DNA of 64,000 nt from Nectonema munidae (lineage: Eukaryota; Nematomorpha; Nectonematoida; Nectonematidae): assembly GCA_030549495.1 (NCBI GenBank), contig JAUIRK010000142.1, positions 880,001 to 944,000 on the forward strand, written 5' to 3'. A model generated the notes under the pieces. The model saw only the letters and a program-made list of their open reading frames with translations. It was not told where the DNA came from and ran no database searches. Both the position numbers and the translations under genes were made by a program. The stretch's first letter is position 1; the number at the start of each line of letters is the position of its first letter. Of the stretch, positions 36,503-48,742 are shown piece by piece.

Positions 36503-37029
36503 TATGCTGGATACGTCAAATTAGTTTTCAAAAAACTTAAGTTATGCTCGAAATTTTTTTAGTTTTTGTTGAAGCTCTATAACGTTTTCTGATAGACTTT
36601 TTTTCCATAAAAGTTATTATAAAAGGCAAATCATTGCAAAATGTTAACAGTTATTTTACTTTTTATAGATTTTAGTAGCTTGTATCAATTTAGCTTTTAA
36701 ACTATTTTTGAATGATGCTGAGTAAAATGAAATAATGCGATCTTAATTTTTTGGTTTATTTTTGTTTGCACAATTATAACTTCGTTTTATACCCTTGCCC
36801 CTGAATCAATCACATTTTTTCATATAAACATCGCAGGGTGTCTAGTAGACTCTTTGTCTTTACACTACATTCACTCATATAAAATTAACCAACCTTCAGT
36901 TATTTGTTTTCTCTATGAATCAAATATCCTTTCATCAATTCTTGTAATGTGGCTGGTAGACTACTTTATTTTTCAGCCTATTCCATCCCCTAACATTTTT
37001 GGATTTTTTTAAACTAGTGTATATTCGAT

Positions 37030-37576
37030 GGTTGTAGGTAAAAATGCCCCCAGAAAAATGCCCTCGGAAAAAATGCCCACAATTAAAAAGTAGGAAAAAA
37101 TGCCCCTAATTTTTGATTTTCAGGATTTTTTTAATTATATAAATATTTTTATTTGGTACCGTTTTGAAAGGCTAAATTTCTTAATCTATAGGGTTTTTTC
37201 TTTATAAAGTTCTTGAAAACAATAGCAAAGGTGCAGATTTATGGGAATGTGTCTTAAAATCAATTAAAATACAAATTATATTTAGAAAGTGTTCTGATAA
37301 ACACAAAGTCCAAAAATATTTGCTCTTTTATAAAAAAAAAATTGTCGTATGCTGAGTTTTTTAGTTTATTTTAATTAAATTTTAAATGTTTTAGATGAAA
37401 AGTTAACTTTTTTTTTACAAAAAATCTTTATTTGACATATCTTTTTTAAAAATTTTAATTAATATTTTTTTGTAATGGGGCATTTTTTCTTAATTTTAAA
37501 TTGGGGGCACTTTTTCTTACTTTTTAATTTGGGGCATTTTTTCCTACTTTTTAATTGGGGGCATTTTTTGTGCGCA
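37030..37576. mobile_element. foldback element with GCCCC-tipped repeats
   Basis: The left side has several plus-strand AAAAATGCCC(C) units (37040-37110) spaced by AATTAAAAAGTAGGAAAAAA. The right side has the same units inverted and repeated (37476-37575): GGGGCATTTTTTCTTA, then GGGGGCACTTTTTCTTACTT, GGGGCATTTTTTCCTACTTT and GGGGGCATTTTTTGTGCGC. The two sides could fold back over a 370-nt AT-rich centre. It looks like a non-autonomous DNA element with subterminal repeats; no coding capacity. Confidence 0.6.
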
Positions 37577-37711
37577 CTATATTCGATATGCAAATTTAAT
37601 TAAAATATTTTCGCTGGAAGTATAGTATTTAAATTCACCAATTTTTTAAAAAAAAATATAAAGTAGTCTTATAAATTTAGGACTTTAGGTATGCGCTGAA
37701 TACACTGTATT

Positions 37712-37957
37712 TTAAAGGATTGCTTGAATATTTGATCTCCCGTGGTATTTCCAGACCACTAATTTTGAAAATTGCAAGAAAAAAATTTCGCCCCCCCCCC
37801 CCAATAATTTTGAGGATGTGCACCCCTGGTTTGATCTTAAAAATAGCATTGCTTCAACAATGTCTTCTTTCACACTAGCGCGTATATCCGATTTTAAAAT
37901 TTTGAGAGCCAAACAGTGAGACTTTGATACATCACCAAATGGCTTGAAGCCAGACAT
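37712..37957 (-). other. unrecognised 81-codon ORF next to a hAT-like end
   Basis: Minus-strand frame beginning MSGFKPFGDV with an amphipathic stretch (about residues 15-42) that looks protein-like, then running into the C-run and ATAATTTTGAGGATGTGCACC module of a hAT-like terminus (37789-37828). It may be a transposase fragment carried by that element. The family was not recognised. Confidence 0.25.
37789..37828. repeat. hAT-like terminal fragment
   Basis: C-run followed by CCAATAATTTTGAGGATGTG and CACCCCTG, the same module as at 2815-2866. Confidence 0.4.
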
Positions 37958-37979
37958 TGCGAGCCGCTTTTTGTTATTT

Positions 37980-39137
37980 GTGACTCCGGCTCTGGTCTGT
38001 GCGGCTGCAGCTCGAACTCCGAAGTCCTGTACTCAAGAAATAAAAAAGTTAGAAAAAAAGGAGTTCAGAAGTGAATAAGTTATTGCTTATATGACAATTA
38101 CAACTTTATCAGATACGAAAAATTCAGGGCGACATTCTTTAGCAAAGAATTCTAATACGGAATTAACAAAAAATTTGAACTAATCTCGGAAAGCAAAGAA
38201 AATTGGCTTTATACAAATAAAAATCCGAGAAAAGAGTGCTCAAAATGTAACGTTGATTAACATGTTCACTGCATGAAGGAATGGATACAATAAAAGTCTC
38301 TAAAGCATACTTTTTTAATTTTAAAAATTATTTGTCCTTTTTTACCATGATCTCCAATTGGGACTTTATTGAAAACTGATCAAATTTTCTAAAATAATTC
38401 GAATATGAAAAAAATTAACTGAATGACCGTTTTTAAACTCTATGAGCAAACAAACAATAAAAAAATTGGCAGCTAATGGGTTAAAAACACAGAAAAAAAA
38501 CTTGTAAATTTACGCATTATAATGATTTAAAAATGTAAAAAAAAAAATCCATGGGGATTTTTTTTAGAAAAATGGAATACAAATGGCAAATAAATGAAAT
38601 TAAGAATTTTTAAAAGTCAAAAATCATACTAAATATTTAACTTTCTGGGATTTATTTTACGACTGAAAGGATCAAACTTTTTCAAACAATTTTTTTACGT
38701 TATTTAAATTAATATCTTCATTTTATATATATAGATTTAATTAGGAGTCGTAAAAGAAAAATAAAAAATTTTTAAAAGATTTTTTCATTAGAATTATATT
38801 GATTTAAATACAGTAAAACCATAGATTAGAGATATTTTGATATTTAGGAGCCTTTTGATATTTGTAAAGCTGAAAATATAATGTTTTTATACAAATGACC
38901 GATGCAAATTTTACCATTCCAATTTTGATAATTGATGTTAGGACAAAAGCAAAAGATATACAAATTTGCTCATGTTCGGATTTAAAGTTTGACACCTCTT
39001 AATGGTTCTCATTCCACTTTAAAACGTCAAAATCGAATTATATAAATATTCAAAAGGAAAATATTTGAAGCATATAATATATAAATAAAAGAGCTAATAT
39101 TTGTATATATTAAAATACCAATGAAAATAAATTGTGG
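37980..39137. other. AT-rich stretch before the duplication, no gene seen
   Basis: Unique sequence left of copy A. A short G+C-rich patch occurs at 37965-38035. Nothing coding is supported. Confidence 0.4.
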
Positions 39138-40376
39138 AACTCCAATAAGACTTTTCCTTTTTTTAAGATTTTTGTTGTTAATATGAAAAAATAATATTTG
39201 TTTTCTAAATTCAAATCAGCTATTTTGAATAAAAAGTTCTAAATAGGTAAAATAACACAAAGTTATACAATAATGTTTACTTTTCAAAAAGAGAACTTCA
39301 AAATTGTATGAAATAAAAAAAAATGAAAAGATTTTTTATAACCCAATTCATGCATAACCATAAGTCAAAATATAGAATAATCTCCATAATGTCTTGTTTC
39401 GTCAAATTATTTGCCAAAATTTTGTTTGTATGTAAGGGGTGGGTATATATGATCTTTTTTATTCAATATTTCATCTTTCAGTTTTTCTTTTTTTTTTAAT
39501 ATTGTGATGCTGTTAATAAGTCTTCAAATATTATTAAAGTTAAATTTTATGATTCTAAAGGGGTTCTTCCATTTAAAAATTTATCTTATGATGCCTTATC
39601 CTAAATCATAATTTCTCTTATATAAACTCACATAATTTTTTTTCAGACCTATCCCCTTAGATAGAGCTAAAAATATTTTGATGATAAAGTTTGTAATTGT
39701 TTTTATTGATAAGAACAAATCTTATCTTTATTCCAAAATGATAATAAAAATCTTTTTTGCTTGAAAGGGAACCGGTTCTTATGGTCGTAGACAAAATAAA
39801 AATCGTAGTAATGATATGAATAAAAATATCATTATAAGTTCCATCTTGTATTAAATTGAACATGTAAAAAATCAATGGAAAAGTGCAAAACATTTAAATT
39901 CATAATATTTTTGAGTTTTATTCTTTAAGCAATTAACTTTATTTTGTTAATAAAACACACTTCTTGTAAGAATATCACTACTATGATATGTAAATACTTT
40001 TCTAGGAACCGTAAGTTTGACTAATGTTCTGCATTATACAAATGTTCTAATTGTACTCTTAAAAAATATAATAACTACAACTATAATGCTTTTGATGTGC
40101 CCTGTTAAGAATAGTAATTATGATTTTATTAAAAAAAAACACTGATAACTCTCTTTCTAGTCCCTCTATTATAAATAAATATGTTCGACTTCACCTTTTT
40201 TTAAAGATGTAGATACAATATCTTGTCCTAACGTTAATTTTGAATTTATACAGTTCAACGCCTGATAGATAGACTTAATTATTCACAAAGTTTGCTACAT
40301 ACAATCATAGTATATCTCATTTAAACTGTCGAAGATATATAATTTCTAATTCATGAAATAGAATCCATGCACAATT

Positions 40377-40660
40377 CAGAGCCCGCGCTACCTATTAAAT
40401 TTTGGGGCACAAGCCCCCCCCCCCCCCGTAACTATTTCTCAAGCTACCCTAAAAATATCTTCATTACCCTAAAAAAAATATGACAAACATCTAGCAATCA
40501 TGATAATTTTTTCATGAATATGTAATCTGTATAGATATGGCTTGACAAACACAACATATGTTTTCTTTTCGCCTTGAAGCAGATTAATCTGATAGTTCAA
40601 AAATCATCGCCCCAATCAAGCCCCCCCCCCCTCAAAAATTTTTTCTTAGCGCGGGCACTG
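40377..40660. mobile_element. hAT-like MITE, copy A
   Basis: Terminal inverted repeats CAGAGCCCGCGCTA and, on the minus strand, CAGTGCCCGCGCTA. ATGCACA flanks both sides, offset by two or three bases on the left, consistent with an eroded 8-bp target duplication. Long C runs lie just inside both ends (14 C near 40417; 12 C at about 40620-40631). Non-coding. Confidence 0.6.
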
Positions 40661-41407
40661 ATGCACATAAATGTATTAGCTTTAAATGAAATATGGAAAC
40701 CTAAATTAAAGTTTGAAAAGAGGGGTTTAATTTTGTCTGTCATAAACGGTTATAACGTAGATTTAATCCTGATGAGGACAATAGTCATTTTACTTTACCC
40801 TCAGATCAGCCAAAAGGCGTCAATCTTTTGAATTTTTCACTGAGTTGTTCATTTTATTTTGATAATATCACAGGGAATGAAATATTAGTAATAGTTAATT
40901 ATTTGAACTTAATTATATTGTATAATAGTTAATTTGCCTCACTTCAACTCGTTCTAAAATGACTCCTAAACCCGACTCCTTCATTTATATACAAAAAAAT
41001 TCACTAAGCAGATTTGTCTAGGATTGAGGAAAAGTTTTTCCATACAGTTTAAGATAAAATTCTTATAAAGTGTATTTATTATAGAATAAAAGAGTGTTTA
41101 TAATAAAATGAAATAGACCAACTTTTAAAAAATAAAATGAAATGACCAAGTTTTTCAAATGATCTGCTTTTTTGACCGATAAGTATTAATTCTTCATATT
41201 TCTCGAAATTCAAACATCTCTTTTTTAGTGTTTATGATATTCGAATCAAAACTAATAGATCTTTCCGTCTGAGAATTGCTGAACGGTATCATCAAGTTAA
41301 AATATATTTTTAAAGAAGCGAAATATATAGGTTTGTATTATATACTTTTTGTTTCAAAATAAAAATTCTTTTTGTATTTTATTTTTGATCATTGATTTAT
41401 ACTACAC

Positions 41408-41470
41408 ACACTGGGCCCCGCGCAATCTATCTTGCATAGGGCCCGCGAAAACTAGGGCCGACCCTGAATG
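41408..41470. repeat. hAT-like terminus (copy A; also 56922-56982)
   Basis: Ends in CTAGGGCCGACCCTG; the reverse complement CAGGGTCGGCCCTAG is a classic hAT terminal repeat. The opposite terminus was not found. CAGAGCCGGTGCTAGGAATT at 43329 is a terminus of a related element. Confidence 0.4.
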
Positions 41471-42250
41471 GAACAACCTACATTTTATCTCGATTTTAAA
41501 TTAAAATATCTTCTCGTTAGTAATATTAGATGAGCCAATCTGCATGTAAACAATAAACTTCCATTTTCATTATTTTTTTAGGATCTCTACAACTTTAAAA
41601 AGTTATAATATAAAATTTATTAAAAAGAAAATATTGAAAGAGTTAAAAAAAAATGCGTGTATTTTAACAAGCCTAATGTGTACTGTATAACTAATAAAAA
41701 AAGTAAAATTGATTCCTCAAAAACAGGGTTCAGTTTTTTTGCGGGGGAATGAGGATTAACTCTCCCCTCGGTGAATGGGCAGGTTTGGAGTCCCCTCAGA
41801 GCTCGGATAAAGATATATGTGAATAAAGAGTGGTATCTCGGTTTTCGAAAAAACTCGTTTTAACAAAGTGTTCGAAAGCCGATTTAGTATATTACGAAAA
41901 TTGGTAATGTTGTACTATCCGTGCATCGATGAAAAGCAATTTTAATTGTAAAGAAGTTGTTCAATGATATAATGCTCTCATATGTCAATCTTTTCTTGAA
42001 TGCGATTAAAGTTTGAGTATCGCACTATACGTGCATTGTAGCAAATACAGTCTATGCCTGCCTCCATAATACGGGTATATCTACATGATACACATATAGT
42101 GCGATGTAACGTGTCTTATAATGTTGTAATGAAGAGGGTGATGTGTTAAAAAAGAGTGATGCGCACATAAAGAGCAACACAGTCTGTGTTTCTCTCTCTC
42201 TTCACTACTATACACATACACACACATACAAATTGAAGACCAGTATTATG

Positions 42251-44356
42251 GACCGTAGACGGATAATCTCTGAAGTCGGAAAATCTCTGAAGTAAGTTCT
42301 TTGTGCATAAGTCGCTTTCTCTCTCTCACTAGCTGGCCTATCTCCCCTTGTGTTACAATTTCTCTGTCACTTTTCTCACTCCCCAAAGTGTAATCTACGC
42401 CAATATCACAAGGCCAGGAAACAATTTTTAAAAGAGATGAGGAAGTTTAAAGCTTCATAGCTCAGAGTGAATCTTCACTCACTAAAGTGTAACCGTTCTT
42501 ATGAAGAAAAAATAGACTTTAACCAGGGGTGTGCAAACTTTATCAACGGCGAGTACAATTCTAAAAAATATATGAGTATCTGGGCCATTTACTCAAAGTA
42601 AGTACATCTTGATTCTCCTGGTTTAAGAGTAACATAAATTAATTATTTGAAAAACATTAAAAAATCATTATTATTATTATTGAAAAGATACACAATCCAA
42701 AGATTAATATAAAACAGATGAAGAATAACGACCACAAGACAATATTTTAGTAGCAAGTGAAGAACAACCACCCCGCATGACCCTTTTGAAGAACCACCAC
42801 CCCAAATAGTTTTCCAATAATATTGTACAGAATATACCACTGAAGCAAAATTAAAAAAATTTATTTAATAAAAACTAAAATATTAAAATTTTGATTTAGT
42901 AAAGGCAAAATAAAATCTTGAAAATTCATTTTGTGAGAAGAATTAAAAAAATAAACAATAAGTATACATCTATAATATTATATAGCTGACTTGCAAAACA
43001 GGATATTGTTTCAAGATTATAAAGTGTTATAAGATTAAATATATACTAGTGAAATCAGTATCAGTGTAATCCGATTAAAAACACCTTGTTTAGTATACGC
43101 TCGATTTAATTATACAATACACATTTCAAAGTTTAAATAAATATAAAACTCAACTGAAGAATAGCCACCCTAAAATCTCTCTTCTGAAGAATAGCCACCC
43201 CAAAATTGTTGGGTTGGTTGTTCTTCATATGATCCCAAAACAGTTAAAACATTAAGGTAAACAGTCCACAAAAAAACAGAAATGTCCACTTACTCGGGAG
43301 CAATTAAAAAAATGGTCATCAATATCAGAGCCGGTGCTAGGAATTGCGGGGCGCAATTATAATTCTGATAGAGGGGTCCCGACTTTACATAGTAAAATTT
43401 ATCGTTGTTTATATTTAATATAAAAAAAAGGAAAAAAGACATCAAAAAATTTTTAAGCCACTATGGATACTTTTATTGCTTTACTTTTAACATTAACCCG
43501 TTAACACCCAATGCCGACTATAGTCGACTTTACAAAACTAAAATCGTCTGCGTTTATCAAAGCTCTTTAATACAAATCTTCGGCTTTACATTAGATATCG
43601 TCTGATTATTCTGGTCGTCAACGGGGAGGGGCAAACTAGGCAATTACATATATTCCTTTAGAAAAAGATTCTTCTAGCTTTTATATTAGCAATATCTTTT
43701 AAAATATTTTTCGAGATATAATTCTAAAATGTAGTTTATTAATTTTTAAAAACCTCTTTCAAAAAACTTCTAAAGTAATAAAAACTAAATTTTAGAACAT
43801 GAATTTATAGATTTTGGTTGGCTGTCTGTAAATATTAATATTTTCATGTGATTTTGAAATTTTAGAGAAAAAATTTCTTTTTTGAAATTTGAAGCTGTAG
43901 AAAACTTAAATGTATACACTTAAAGGATAAACTTATAGTAAAAATGGAGAATTTTCTTATCGCAGCACTAATGCAATAAGTAAGGAGGGCGAGAATGATT
44001 GTGGGAAAATCCACACATGTGAAAATAATAGTACTGACTTATGTGCTAATAAAATGCCCGAGTTAGTATTACCAAATAGTAATGATGGATGATATACCAT
44101 GTGTGGCTCAGTTAATTCAAATAAAACATTGAATTTCCTCATCTCTTTATAAATTGTTTCCCAGCGTAAGTGATATTGGCGTAGATGTCACACTTTGGTG
44201 AGTAAGAAAAGTGAAAGAGAAAATGTAACACAGAGGAAGATAGGCCAGCTAGAGAGAAGGAGGAGCGCCTTATGCACAAAGCGTGAAAAATTATTACTTC
44301 ACAGGTTTTCCATGGAACTTCAGTGATTTTCCGACTTCAGAGACTTTCCTAGAACC
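42251..44356. mobile_element. long inverted-repeat foldback element, copy A
   Basis: The left arm 42251-42455 and right arm 44131-44356 are diverged inverted copies of each other. Shared blocks are CTCTGAAGTCGGAAAATC, TTTGTGCATAAG.CGCT, CTAGCTGGCCTATCT, ACACTTT(G)G/C..AAAGTGT with GATATTGGCGTAGAT, and GAAACAATTT.T.AAAGAGATGAGGAA. The 1.7-kb centre is AT-rich and includes a piggyBac-like MITE. No transposase is encoded, so it is a non-autonomous foldback or MITE-like element with arms of over 200 bp. Confidence 0.75.
43493..43626. repeat. piggyBac-like MITE remnant, copy A
   Basis: Begins TTAACCCGTTAACACCCAATG and ends ATTCTGGTCGTCAACGGGG. The inner ATCGTCTG motifs and inverted ends match the MITE at 14910-15046. 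The right TTAA is lost. Confidence 0.5.
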
Positions 44357-44397
44357 CATATGATGGTTAAAATAAAGAGATTATAGCTTTTTAATAA

Positions 44398-44880
44398 AGT
44401 GAAGGGAGATAAGCAAGCAGTCTTGAAATTGCTTTCCAAGTAATCGAAGTGTTATAAAAGGAGACGTAGCGAAAGAGAGAGAAAGTATGCATATGGCAAT
44501 ATTTTAATATATGTTTTGCTCTCATCCATACTCTTTCTCTTTGTGCGTGAGGAAAAGATAGGCAAGCAATGTTAGTTTTGCTTAAACAAGAGAGATAGCG
44601 TGTATACAAGCAATCTGTTTTGCTTCATTTATACTCTCTCACTGTGTGATGCAAGACAAGCAATATTAGTTGTGCTTTCATAGCAAGAAAGATAGAGTAT
44701 GTGAAAGCAATGTATCTTTAGCTTTCATGAATATTCTGCTGCATGATGCAAGGCAAGCAATATTATTTACGCTTTCACTTATTCAATACAAAATATATGT
44801 GAAGATGAAAAATAAACAAATGATAGTTTTTCCTAGAAAAGTATACGAAGATAGGCAAGCAGTTTTAGCTTTCTAAGTAA
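44398..44880. repeat. degenerate minisatellite (AGGCAAGCAATATTAG units), copy A
   Basis: Six or so imperfect units of about 70-90 nt, each with (A/G)(G/A)CAAGCA(A/G)T.TTAG.TTTGCTTTC and an AGAGAGATAG-like part. The GATAGGC..GC motif resembles GATAGGCCAGCTAGAGAGAA in the right arm of the neighbouring foldback element, so the array may derive from it. The right end passes into a short (GA)n at 44903-44932. Confidence 0.6.
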
Positions 44881-45169
44881 CGTATTAGAAAAAGAGATAT
44901 ATAGAAAGAGAGATTGAGAGAGAGAGAGGAAAAAAAATTTATTGATATGAAAAAGTTCAAAAGAATCATAATTAAATAAAATGAGTGCATGTATACTCAT
45001 AATATGAACATTCAGATATTGTACAAGATCATCGTTATGGGATAAATCAATAGCCAAAATGGCCGTTACTCAGATTTTCCCGATTAGTTATTGGTAGATA
45101 ATAACAATTTCGTAACAAACAGGTAAGCTTAAAGTTTCACATGCTAAAAATTTGAATTTAGATTATGAA

Positions 45170-47408
45170 CTAGTTTAAACGCGAACTTAAAAGATGATAT
45201 TTTATTATCTTTTTGAATGTAAGCAAAGATATAGATATATGATCGAAAAGTTGTAAATTTTCAATATAAAACTCATTTACTTTTTTTACTAGTGAGATAT
45301 CTGAACTTTTAAGTCTGTATGAAACTTTCAGGGGTTTATTGGAGTTCCTAATGATATATTTCGGATTTTCATTATATCTTATCATTTGCCCAAACACATT
45401 TTGTAAATGACCGTTGAAGTACTTATAGAGGAATACACCGATCCTTTGTTTGAAAATCTCTTCAATGCACAGAATATTATTTTGAATAAAGATTTCCGAT
45501 GTGTGCTCATTCTTTTTCAAATTAAAAATCACTCTGATAGCCCTTTTTTGAAGAATTTGTAATCGTTTTTTACCTTTTGGATACCAGTTTATAATGCTAT
45601 AGTTTATATAAGAAATGAACAATTGTTTATAAAGCATAAGTTTAATATTCAAAGGAAAAATATTTTTAGTAAAGTATAGTATACCAATCACTCGATTCAG
45701 GTCGTGAGCTAATTTATCTATATGATGCCTAAATTGCATTTTATTATCAAATTGTAACCCAAGTATTTTCATACTACTTACTTCAGGAATTCCAGTAGAC
45801 TCCAAAAAATTATATTTTCTCTTTTTATTTGAGATTATCATGCATTTAGATTTGTTTTTACTCAAAATTAAATTATTCTCAGAGCACCAACTGTAAAGTT
45901 TATCTAGACTGTTGTTCAAACATATTGTATCGATAAATTGACCATATTTTATTTTAGACATTGGAAAGTATACGCAAATGTCGTCTGCAAATATCAGAAA
46001 TTCAAAAAATGTATCAAGGAAGAAAATGCTGTTGATAGCGACATTAAAAAGTATTGGCCCCAAAATCGAACCTTGTGGGACACCATTTCCTATTGATAAT
46101 TTTCCAGAAAATGCATCATTAACTTTAACAATTTGGTGTCTATTTGTGAGATATGAGTTCAGAAAAAGTAAAGCGTTTTCACTAAAACCACATTGATTCA
46201 AATTTTTTAAAACTGTCGAGTGATTAACTCTATCAAAAGCCTTTGACAGGTCAAATAGAAAAATACTGCATCATCCTTCTGTTCTAGAATATTGACTACT
46301 TTATAAATCAAACATGAATGAAAAGACTCAGTGGAGTAATTTTGGCGAAATCCAAATTGATGGTCATTCAAGTAATTTATTGAGTTCAAATAAGCTTTTA
46401 GCTGAAAATGAATGAACTCTTCAAATATTTTAGAAACTGCAGGAATAATTGAAATTGGTCTGTAATTATCAATACAGTTCCTATCATTTTTCTTATGCAC
46501 TGGAACAACTTTATGTAGTTTAAGGATTTCAGGAAAGATGCAACTTGATTGACAGCTTCACACAAAACAATACAAATGTCAGATTTTATTAACTTCAAAT
46601 GATTTATGCAAATCCCATATATATCTTTCGCTTCATTCATTTTCATTTTGTCAATAACGGATAATAGAATTTCATTAGAACACAGTTCGAATTCAAAAAA
46701 ATTCATTGTATTGTCAAGAAAATTAAAGTTTTTCCGATTTGGCAACGAATCATTTTGAATACAAGCAAAGCTTTCGTTGAAAATGTTTGCAAGGCTAAAG
46801 TCATCATAATACTGATTATCTCTTTTAATTAATATTTTGTTATTTTTCTTTCCTTTTAGGATCATGTTAATACTTGATCAAGTTTTCTGAGTAGTATCAC
46901 TGTTGTGAAAAACCGTTGAGTAATACTTTTGCTTCAACTCCCTTATCTTATACTTTATACGATTTCTTAATAAAGTATACTTTTTTTTAATGTTCAAATC
47001 AGTACTCTTTTTGCATTTTCGACGCAATTTATCTCGTAATTTTATCATTTGTATGACTTCATCAGTGATCCAGGAACTAAATTTTTCCTTGTATTTGTTG
47101 GTACTAAACTTAACAAATGAAGTACACTCATTGACCATGTAAGAAATTTGAGAAATCATTTGCTCAAAAATTCTTGAAGGGTTATTTGGGTACAACTCAA
47201 TAATTGAAACCCAATCTATTTCACTAGACAATGAAGAGAATAAGTTCCGGTTGAATTTTTCTCTTAACTTTTCTTTTATTTTATTAACTTTAAAATTGAG
47301 AGATAAAAGTATCGGTATATGATCGGAAAAGAAGGACATACAATTGAATGATTTATAGTCAACATTATTTTCATTTAAAAAAGTTATTTTTTGCGTATAT
47401 AGAAGCAA
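45170..47408 (-). pseudogene. LINE ORF2 (endonuclease end + reverse transcriptase), copy A
   Basis: Frames in order: 47408-46878 has FFSDHIP, the C-terminal SDH box of an APE endonuclease, and a W-x-T-x-x-(V/I) linker. 46865-46398 continues the linker. 46500-46207 has NYRPISIIPAVSKIFEEF and FGFRQNYSTE. 46201-45170 has GVPQGSILGPILFN, FADDICVY and LGLQFD. Frameshifts occur at about 46530 and 46262. Both are shared with copy B, so the element was already dead before the duplication. Confidence 0.88.
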
Positions 47409-48201
47409 TTAAAAATGTATATATGCAACATGTGTATTGCTGTTTACTTCATTTTTGTTTTTGCATGCCCTTTGTGTAGAAGCACGCTTCGCCACTGATT
47501 TATTGCTATATATACTCTTTACAATATCGTACTTAAACTTAATGCCAATATTACAAAACTTGGTATTTTTTTGTTCTAATCTTAAAAATTTTAAGCAAAG
47601 AATCAAGAGGAATATTATTTTGCTCACTAATTGTAGTCTTTAAGTATTCTAACTCTAAATTAGCATCAAATCCTTTTAAATTTTTCTTTTAAATCTTTCA
47701 TGCAGACTTTGTTGAATTTATTGTGCATATCCAACGATGAGGATTCTACAATAAGAGATGAGTCTTTGGTGGACTTTATCTTATTAAAACAAAATTTATT
47801 AGCACTTGGTTGTAAAACTTTTTCAACGTGAGATATACTACTACCACTTTTTTTATGTCTGAAAAAAATCAGGTATGCGCAGAGATAAATCAGGCTTAAA
47901 TATTTCAACTTGACTAGATTTTGTATTAACTTTAGCTGCGTAAGATACATTCTTATCGTTTAACTTCGGATAGGTCAAAAAATTTTTGTGATTCTTTATA
48001 CATTTTTCAATTGAATCAGTTTTTTCACTGACGGTCTTAAGATTCGTTAAAATTTCATGACAACTTTGTTTTGAATTATTAAAATTATTGATCTTTTCTT
48101 CAATAGTATTCAACTTGGATTCAATAATTTTAATAATGTCAAAATGTTTATTTTTTTTCCATCAGAAAAAGCAGTCTTACATACGTCTTCCTTTGAAATT
48201 T
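47409..48201 (-). pseudogene. LINE ORF1 remnant, copy A
   Basis: Frames 48113-47853, 47950-47666 and 47627-47409 are consecutive pieces of one Lys-rich ORF1-like protein with a coiled-coil start (IEEKINNFNNSK) and a later KY.IVKSIYSNK block. At least two frameshifts. Assignment as ORF1 is from position and character rather than a specific motif. Confidence 0.5.
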
Positions 48202-48212
48202 TTTTTTTTTTT

Positions 48213-48445
48213 GCAGTCCTCCTTTAGCGGAGCTGCTTGTTTTATTCAATTTTATTGAAACAAGGGACAAGGGGAGAAAACAACAAAATATTGACACAAC
48301 AAAATAATGGCACAAGTTTTATGAGCGAGGAATCCTCTGCTGTGCCGTCAAGAATCTTGAGGTAGTTGTGTGAGCCATGCTGGAATCCAGGAGGTCTTCG
48401 TTGTTTGTTGTCTTCCTTGTCCGCTTTGCAGCTCCGCTAAGGACT
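48213..48445 (-). ncRNA. structured 3' tail of the GC-rich element
   Basis: In the transcript, AGTCCTTAGCGGAGCTGC (complement of 48445-48428) can pair with GCAGCTCCGCTAAAGGAGGA and CT (complement of about 48236-48215), interrupted by a 3-nt bulge. This closes a loop of about 190 nt immediately before the poly(A) tract. It could serve as an RT recognition or replication signal. The structure is inferred from complementarity only. Confidence 0.55.
48241..48256 (-). terminator. tandem AATAAA poly(A) signals of the GC-rich element
   Basis: Minus-strand AATAAA at 48256-48251 and 48246-48241. The second lies about 28 nt before the poly(A) tract, a normal cleavage distance. Confidence 0.75.
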
Positions 48446-48496
48446 GGAAATGACCAAAAACTTTGGCTTTCGTAGCATCAAGGGAGTGGTGGGTGG

Positions 48497-48734
48497 GAAG
48501 TAGAGTGAGTGAGAGCAAAAAGAAAGTGAAGTGGGCCTGTGCGCGGCTGCTTATATACCAAGGGGAGCAGCGGAAGCCCGGGCTGGCTTGCTATTGGACG
48601 GGCAGTTAGCAGCTCCTCCTGTTAACAAGGGGGCGTAGCCCGTCCTTTTGCCAAGCTTTATTGACCAATGAGAAGAATCTTCTGCTGTCGTCTTGGCGCC
48701 AAATGGGCAGTCGATAGGGTCTATCTTCATGGCA
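48497..48734 (-). promoter_or_regulatory. 3' copy of the direct repeat, downstream of ORF2
   Basis: Starts 9 bp after the ORF2 stop. Its TATATAAG is at 48557-48550. If active it would drive a short RNA of about 300 nt covering only the structured tail to the poly(A) site. Confidence 0.7.
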
Positions 48735-48742
48735 TTGTAGGT

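Larger units (their letters stand above)
39138..48201. repeat. large direct duplication, copy A (9.06 kb)
   Basis: Matches 52515-63709 base for base apart from scattered substitutions and small indels, for example a 5-nt difference near 40098, homopolymer C lengths near 40415, and an 11-nt AT block near 43743 absent from copy B. Its left edge is 39138 (AACTCCAATAAGAC). Its right edge is 48201, where the T-run of the GC-rich retroelement begins. Contents: a hAT-like MITE, long inverted-repeat foldback, piggyBac-like MITE, minisatellite and a minus-strand LINE. It lacks the CR1/L2-like LINE that sits in copy B. Confidence 0.97.
44931..48201 (-). mobile_element. LINE (jockey/CR1-like), copy A, interrupted at its 5' side
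   Basis: Non-LTR retrotransposon on the minus strand: ORF1-like frames 48201-47409, then the C-terminal end of an APE endonuclease and RT (47408-45170), then a 3' UTR ending near an AATAAA about 44935-44945. Most of the endonuclease is deleted: the ORF1 stop is followed directly by the endonuclease C-terminus with its SDH box. The GC-rich element begins at 48202 and cuts off the ORF1 start that is still present in copy B. Confidence 0.85.
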
